The position numbers and the translations under genes were made by a program. From Sphingobacterium lumbrici (GTDB lineage: Bacteria > Bacteroidota > Bacteroidia > Sphingobacteriales > Sphingobacteriaceae), in the NCBI RefSeq assembly GCF_006476045.1, contig NZ_SRZY01000030.1, positions 1 to 64,000 of the forward strand: a DNA stretch of 64,000 bases, read 5' to 3'. Each line of letters begins with the position of its first letter. The stretch's first letter is position 1. The notes under the pieces are model-generated. The model saw only the letters and a list, made by a program, of their open reading frames with translations, was not told the DNA's origin and did no database searches. This document shows positions 61,484 to 64,000 of this stretch, one piece after another.

Positions 61484-64000
61484 TTAAATTAAAATAAAAG
61501 AAGCCGGCTGATTCGCATTCATCTTGACTTCGAACACATTATTTTTAACAGGAATTGCCTCCCCTGTTTTCTCCCCTCTCAAATTACACGGTTGCACTGA
61601 TTTATATGTATTTCCAGCCGGCAAAGTAACGGTACACAAACTTGCTTTACCATTTTGTTCCCACAAACGGATTAAATCACCTTCTCCATCCCTGTTTTTC
61701 CCAAAGAAAGTCACTAAAACACCTTTTTCAGATACAGAAACCCCTTTCGAACTGTTTGCTTGATTTCCTGCAGCACCGCCTGTGTACCCGGCCATTAGCG
61801 GATTTCTGATTTCTTCTGACGGGATCACGATTGCACTTCCGTCAGCATAGTTATCAATACTCCAGATATAGAATTTTGCACTCCAGGAACCTTCCACCCA
61901 TTCCGTAAAATTGGTACTCCATTGGTTATTGTACAAATTAAAGAACACGTTCCCTTTTTGTGGCACAAAATCAGTTGAATATTTCCATAGTCCCGGACGG
62001 TCCAGGCTTACACCCGGTACATCAGGAGAGGTCACTCCAAATCCCTGATTGCTTTTATCCAGAACACCAACTCCTGTAGTTACAAAGCCATAATCCAAAT
62101 TAGAACCTTTTACAAAATCTTTGGCCGGATCGACCACAGCACCCAAACGCCCTAGCTTAAACTGTGCTTTTTCAATATTAAAAGGAAAGCTAATCCATCC
62201 ACCTTCGGGCCAAGCCTCGGCAGGCTTTCCATTGATACTCCAAATCACCTCTACAGCAGGCTTATTTTCATACAACGTGAAAAACATTGAATAATTGTGG
62301 TTCAAATCAGCATCTCCTTTGAAAGTCATCATCGCGGTAACCGACAAATCATCTTTCGAAAACTCGATTACTGCATTTTTACCCGATGCTTTCCGGTAAG
62401 GCGTATCATCAAGATTTATTCGCCCTAACTCCGCATACGCCCAGTGCCAACCTGCTTTGATGTAATCCTTAGCATATTTGTCAGTTTGTGTTTTCGCGAA
62501 GCGCTCATACACGTATTGCCCAAATTTGAAATCAGCATTCGAATTCACCATTTCTTTATTCGATTTTTTGTCAATCAACGATTTTATCGTTCCACTTTGC
62601 TCATCGAAAGTAATTTTAAAAAACTCATTCTCCATTGTTACTTTTTCGGCATCAAAAGAAAGATTCGATGCTGGCACCACTGCCTCCTCATCTGTAGCAA
62701 CAAAGGTCATATAGCCCATTGCCGGAATACGATTGGCTTGGAATTGAAGGATATTTTTATTTTTCACAAAGGAGACAATCTCTCCCGTTGCCAGATTTTT
62801 TAATGCCTTTTTAAAAGAAGTACCCGTTTGAATAGTTACCATTCCACTACGTTCCCATGGTAATGGATTATAAACCACTATACGATTCCCTTCCACGTTT
62901 ACAGCAGCAGCCAACCGTTTCAGCTCTCTGCTGAAAGTCGGAAGAATTAATTTTTCTGAATTGGTGACGTAATCCCCTTTTTCTTTCCACGAATATTCAA
63001 TAACATCATAATATCCCTTGGCCCTCAATTTTTCAAATTCCGTACCATACGCCCAGTACCCCGAATGGCCGTGGCTCATAGACAGGCCCCAGGTATGCTC
63101 GTCAAACAGATTAATATTCTCTACCGATTGGTCAACAATGGCATGAATCGGCTCTTCCGGTTTTCTTCCCCAAATAGCAGACAGTGTCGTAAAGGCTTCT
63201 AAACTCAATGTCGATTTACTCAGGCCTCTACTTGACTTCATTTCGCGTGGCATCGACATATACCCATGGATCCAGGTGTCCGGCATGTCACCCTTTACGG
63301 TGGTCAACTTCGGGTTTTCCTTAATAATAGTGTTGTAAAAATCAGCCATACTACCCACACGAACTTTTGCCCCCGGATTTAGCTTTTCAACATTCTCAAT
63401 AGCTTCCCGATATTCCGTATAGGTAGGTGCCCCTTCGTTATCGTTAGTCTGGATAATAGCCAACCAGGTTTTATGTGGCCAGTCTTTTGGCGGTGCCGGA
63501 CTTGTTCCGTAGTATTCACCATAGTAAAAAGTCATCAACTTTGACTGATCCGGCCCTTCCCACCAAAACAACAATGGCACTTCGGGCGATCTTGATGCAG
63601 GGTTACAACCTATATGAAGAAATTTAGCTCCGGCATTATGCAATAAAGTAGGCATGATCCAGGAATAACTCGGCACATCCGATACTTTAGCATCTATAGG
63701 TAGCGACAGCCCTGCATCTCTGCTTATTTTTGAAGAATAGCCCAACGACTGTACCAAAGGTTCCAAATCACTAGCCTCGGTTTCCACTGAAAAAGGCAAG
63801 GCATGAACGAAAAAGTTTCCTTCTTTAATTGCACGCTCAACCCTTGCTTTCACATCGGGTTTCGCCTTTAGCAGAATCTCCTTCATTGGCCATCCCGAAA
63901 TTGTCCATTTAAATTGTTTGTCTTTAGGCAAATCCTTTGACTGGTCTACGGTTTTTAACGCACTTGCAATCATTGAATTGGCATAATTGTACCGCACATT
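61484..64000 (-). CDS. GH38-like alpha-mannosidase-type enzyme, 5' end outside window
   Basis: The frame is open through base 64000, so the start lies beyond the window; at least 838 residues are visible. The second half has the GH38 C-terminal domain pattern (ENEFFKITFDEQSGTIKSLIDKKSNKE) and NPLPWERSGMV preceding it. The N-terminal part (WTISGWPMKEILLK, PSYSWIMPTLLHNAGAKFLHIG) fits the deacetylase-like catalytic barrel of GH38-related families, but the motif region with the zinc-binding HxD is outside, so activity cannot be judged; DUF5054-type relatives are possible. It leads the visible part of the glycan block and ends just before the decayed DUF3863-like remnant. Confidence 0.75.
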   Translation of the reverse strand, partial: NVRYNYANSMIASALKTVDQSKDLPKDKQFKWTISGWPMKEILLKAKPDVKARVERAIKEGNFFVHALPFSVETEASDLEPLVQSLGYSSKISRDAGLSLPIDAKVSDVPSYSWIMPTLLHNAGAKFLHIGCNPASRSPEVPLLFWWEGPDQSKLMTFYYGEYYGTSPAPPKDWPHKTWLAIIQTNDNEGAPTYTEYREAIENVEKLNPGAKVRVGSMADFYNTIIKENPKLTTVKGDMPDTWIHGYMSMPREMKSSRGLSKSTLSLEAFTTLSAIWGRKPEEPIHAIVDQSVENINLFDEHTWGLSMSHGHSGYWAYGTEFEKLRAKGYYDVIEYSWKEKGDYVTNSEKLILPTFSRELKRLAAAVNVEGNRIVVYNPLPWERSGMVTIQTGTSFKKALKNLATGEIVSFVKNKNILQFQANRIPAMGYMTFVATDEEAVVPASNLSFDAEKVTMENEFFKITFDEQSGTIKSLIDKKSNKEMVNSNADFKFGQYVYERFAKTQTDKYAKDYIKAGWHWAYAELGRINLDDTPYRKASGKNAVIEFSKDDLSVTAMMTFKGDADLNHNYSMFFTLYENKPAVEVIWSINGKPAEAWPEGGWISFPFNIEKAQFKLGRLGAVVDPAKDFVKGSNLDYGFVTTGVGVLDKSNQGFGVTSPDVPGVSLDRPGLWKYSTDFVPQKGNVFFNLYNNQWSTNFTEWVEGSWSAKFYIWSIDNYADGSAIVIPSEEIRNPLMAGYTGGAAGNQANSSKGVSVSEKGVLVTFFGKNRDGEGDLIRLWEQNGKASLCTVTLPAGNTYKSVQPCNLRGEKTGEAIPVKNNVFEVKMNANQPASFILI

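Overview
The window looks like a chromosomal segment from a Bacteroidota member, most likely family Sphingobacteriaceae (Sphingobacterium/Pedobacter relatives). The evidence is the AT-rich sequence, the TTG-N19/20-TAnnTTTG promoters typical of the phylum (for example before the tRNA-Leu gene at 40347 and the M61 peptidase at 16623), a trigger factor, Rho and release factor 1 of Bacteroidota type, DUF3943, CreD and LptD-like proteins, and glycoside hydrolases of families 92, 3 and a 38-like family. The genus is not determinable from what I can see.

Layout. 0-0.6 kb: the end of an insertion sequence and tRNA-Asn. 0.7-18.9 kb: housekeeping genes (mgtE, pssA, rho, ybaB, tdk), a sugar transporter followed by a BadF-type (N-acetylglucosamine kinase-like) kinase, a second kinase paired with glutathione peroxidase, an M61 peptidase, and a large exported protein joining an HExxH metalloprotease-like domain to a propeller and a probable outer-membrane barrel. 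19-29 kb: acyl-CoA ligase/YihY pair, a 904-residue MG2/plug-like surface protein, cardiolipin synthase, a 2-oxo-acid dehydrogenase E2 and CinA. 29-35 kb: an envelope block (LptD divergent from two tandem amidases and an MCE/MlaD protein). 35-40 kb: an S9 peptidase and a regulated cluster of membrane protein, winged-helix regulator, Coq4-like protein and CreD. 40-49 kb: tRNA-Leu, trigger factor, DUF3943 protein, Crp-type regulator, prolyl oligopeptidase, three identical tRNA-Asp genes, prfA, an SMR exporter and lpxH. 49-64 kb: a minus-strand sugar/glycan block: xylB, a sugar MFS transporter, xylA, a six-hairpin glycosidase, GH92, a DUF3863-like protein, GH3 and a GH38-like enzyme that runs off the window end.

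The most informative observations are evolutionary and regulatory. In the glycan block a two-gene unit (DUF3863-like + GH3) appears to have been duplicated in tandem and then lost reciprocally: a decayed DUF3863-like 3' end lies before the intact GH3 gene, and a decayed GH3 3' end lies directly after the intact DUF3863-like gene. In the CreD cluster the same palindrome, ACTTTG-N5-CAAAGT, stands immediately before both transcription units and is a good candidate operator for the small regulator encoded between them; the cluster also carries a Coq4-type HDxxH-x11-E protein in a lineage not expected to make ubiquinone. The rho-pssA gap holds two successive stem-loops, the second a terminator ending about 8 bases before pssA. 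No CRISPR array, prophage, rRNA or recognisable riboswitch was found, and I did not find a convincing wholly new system.
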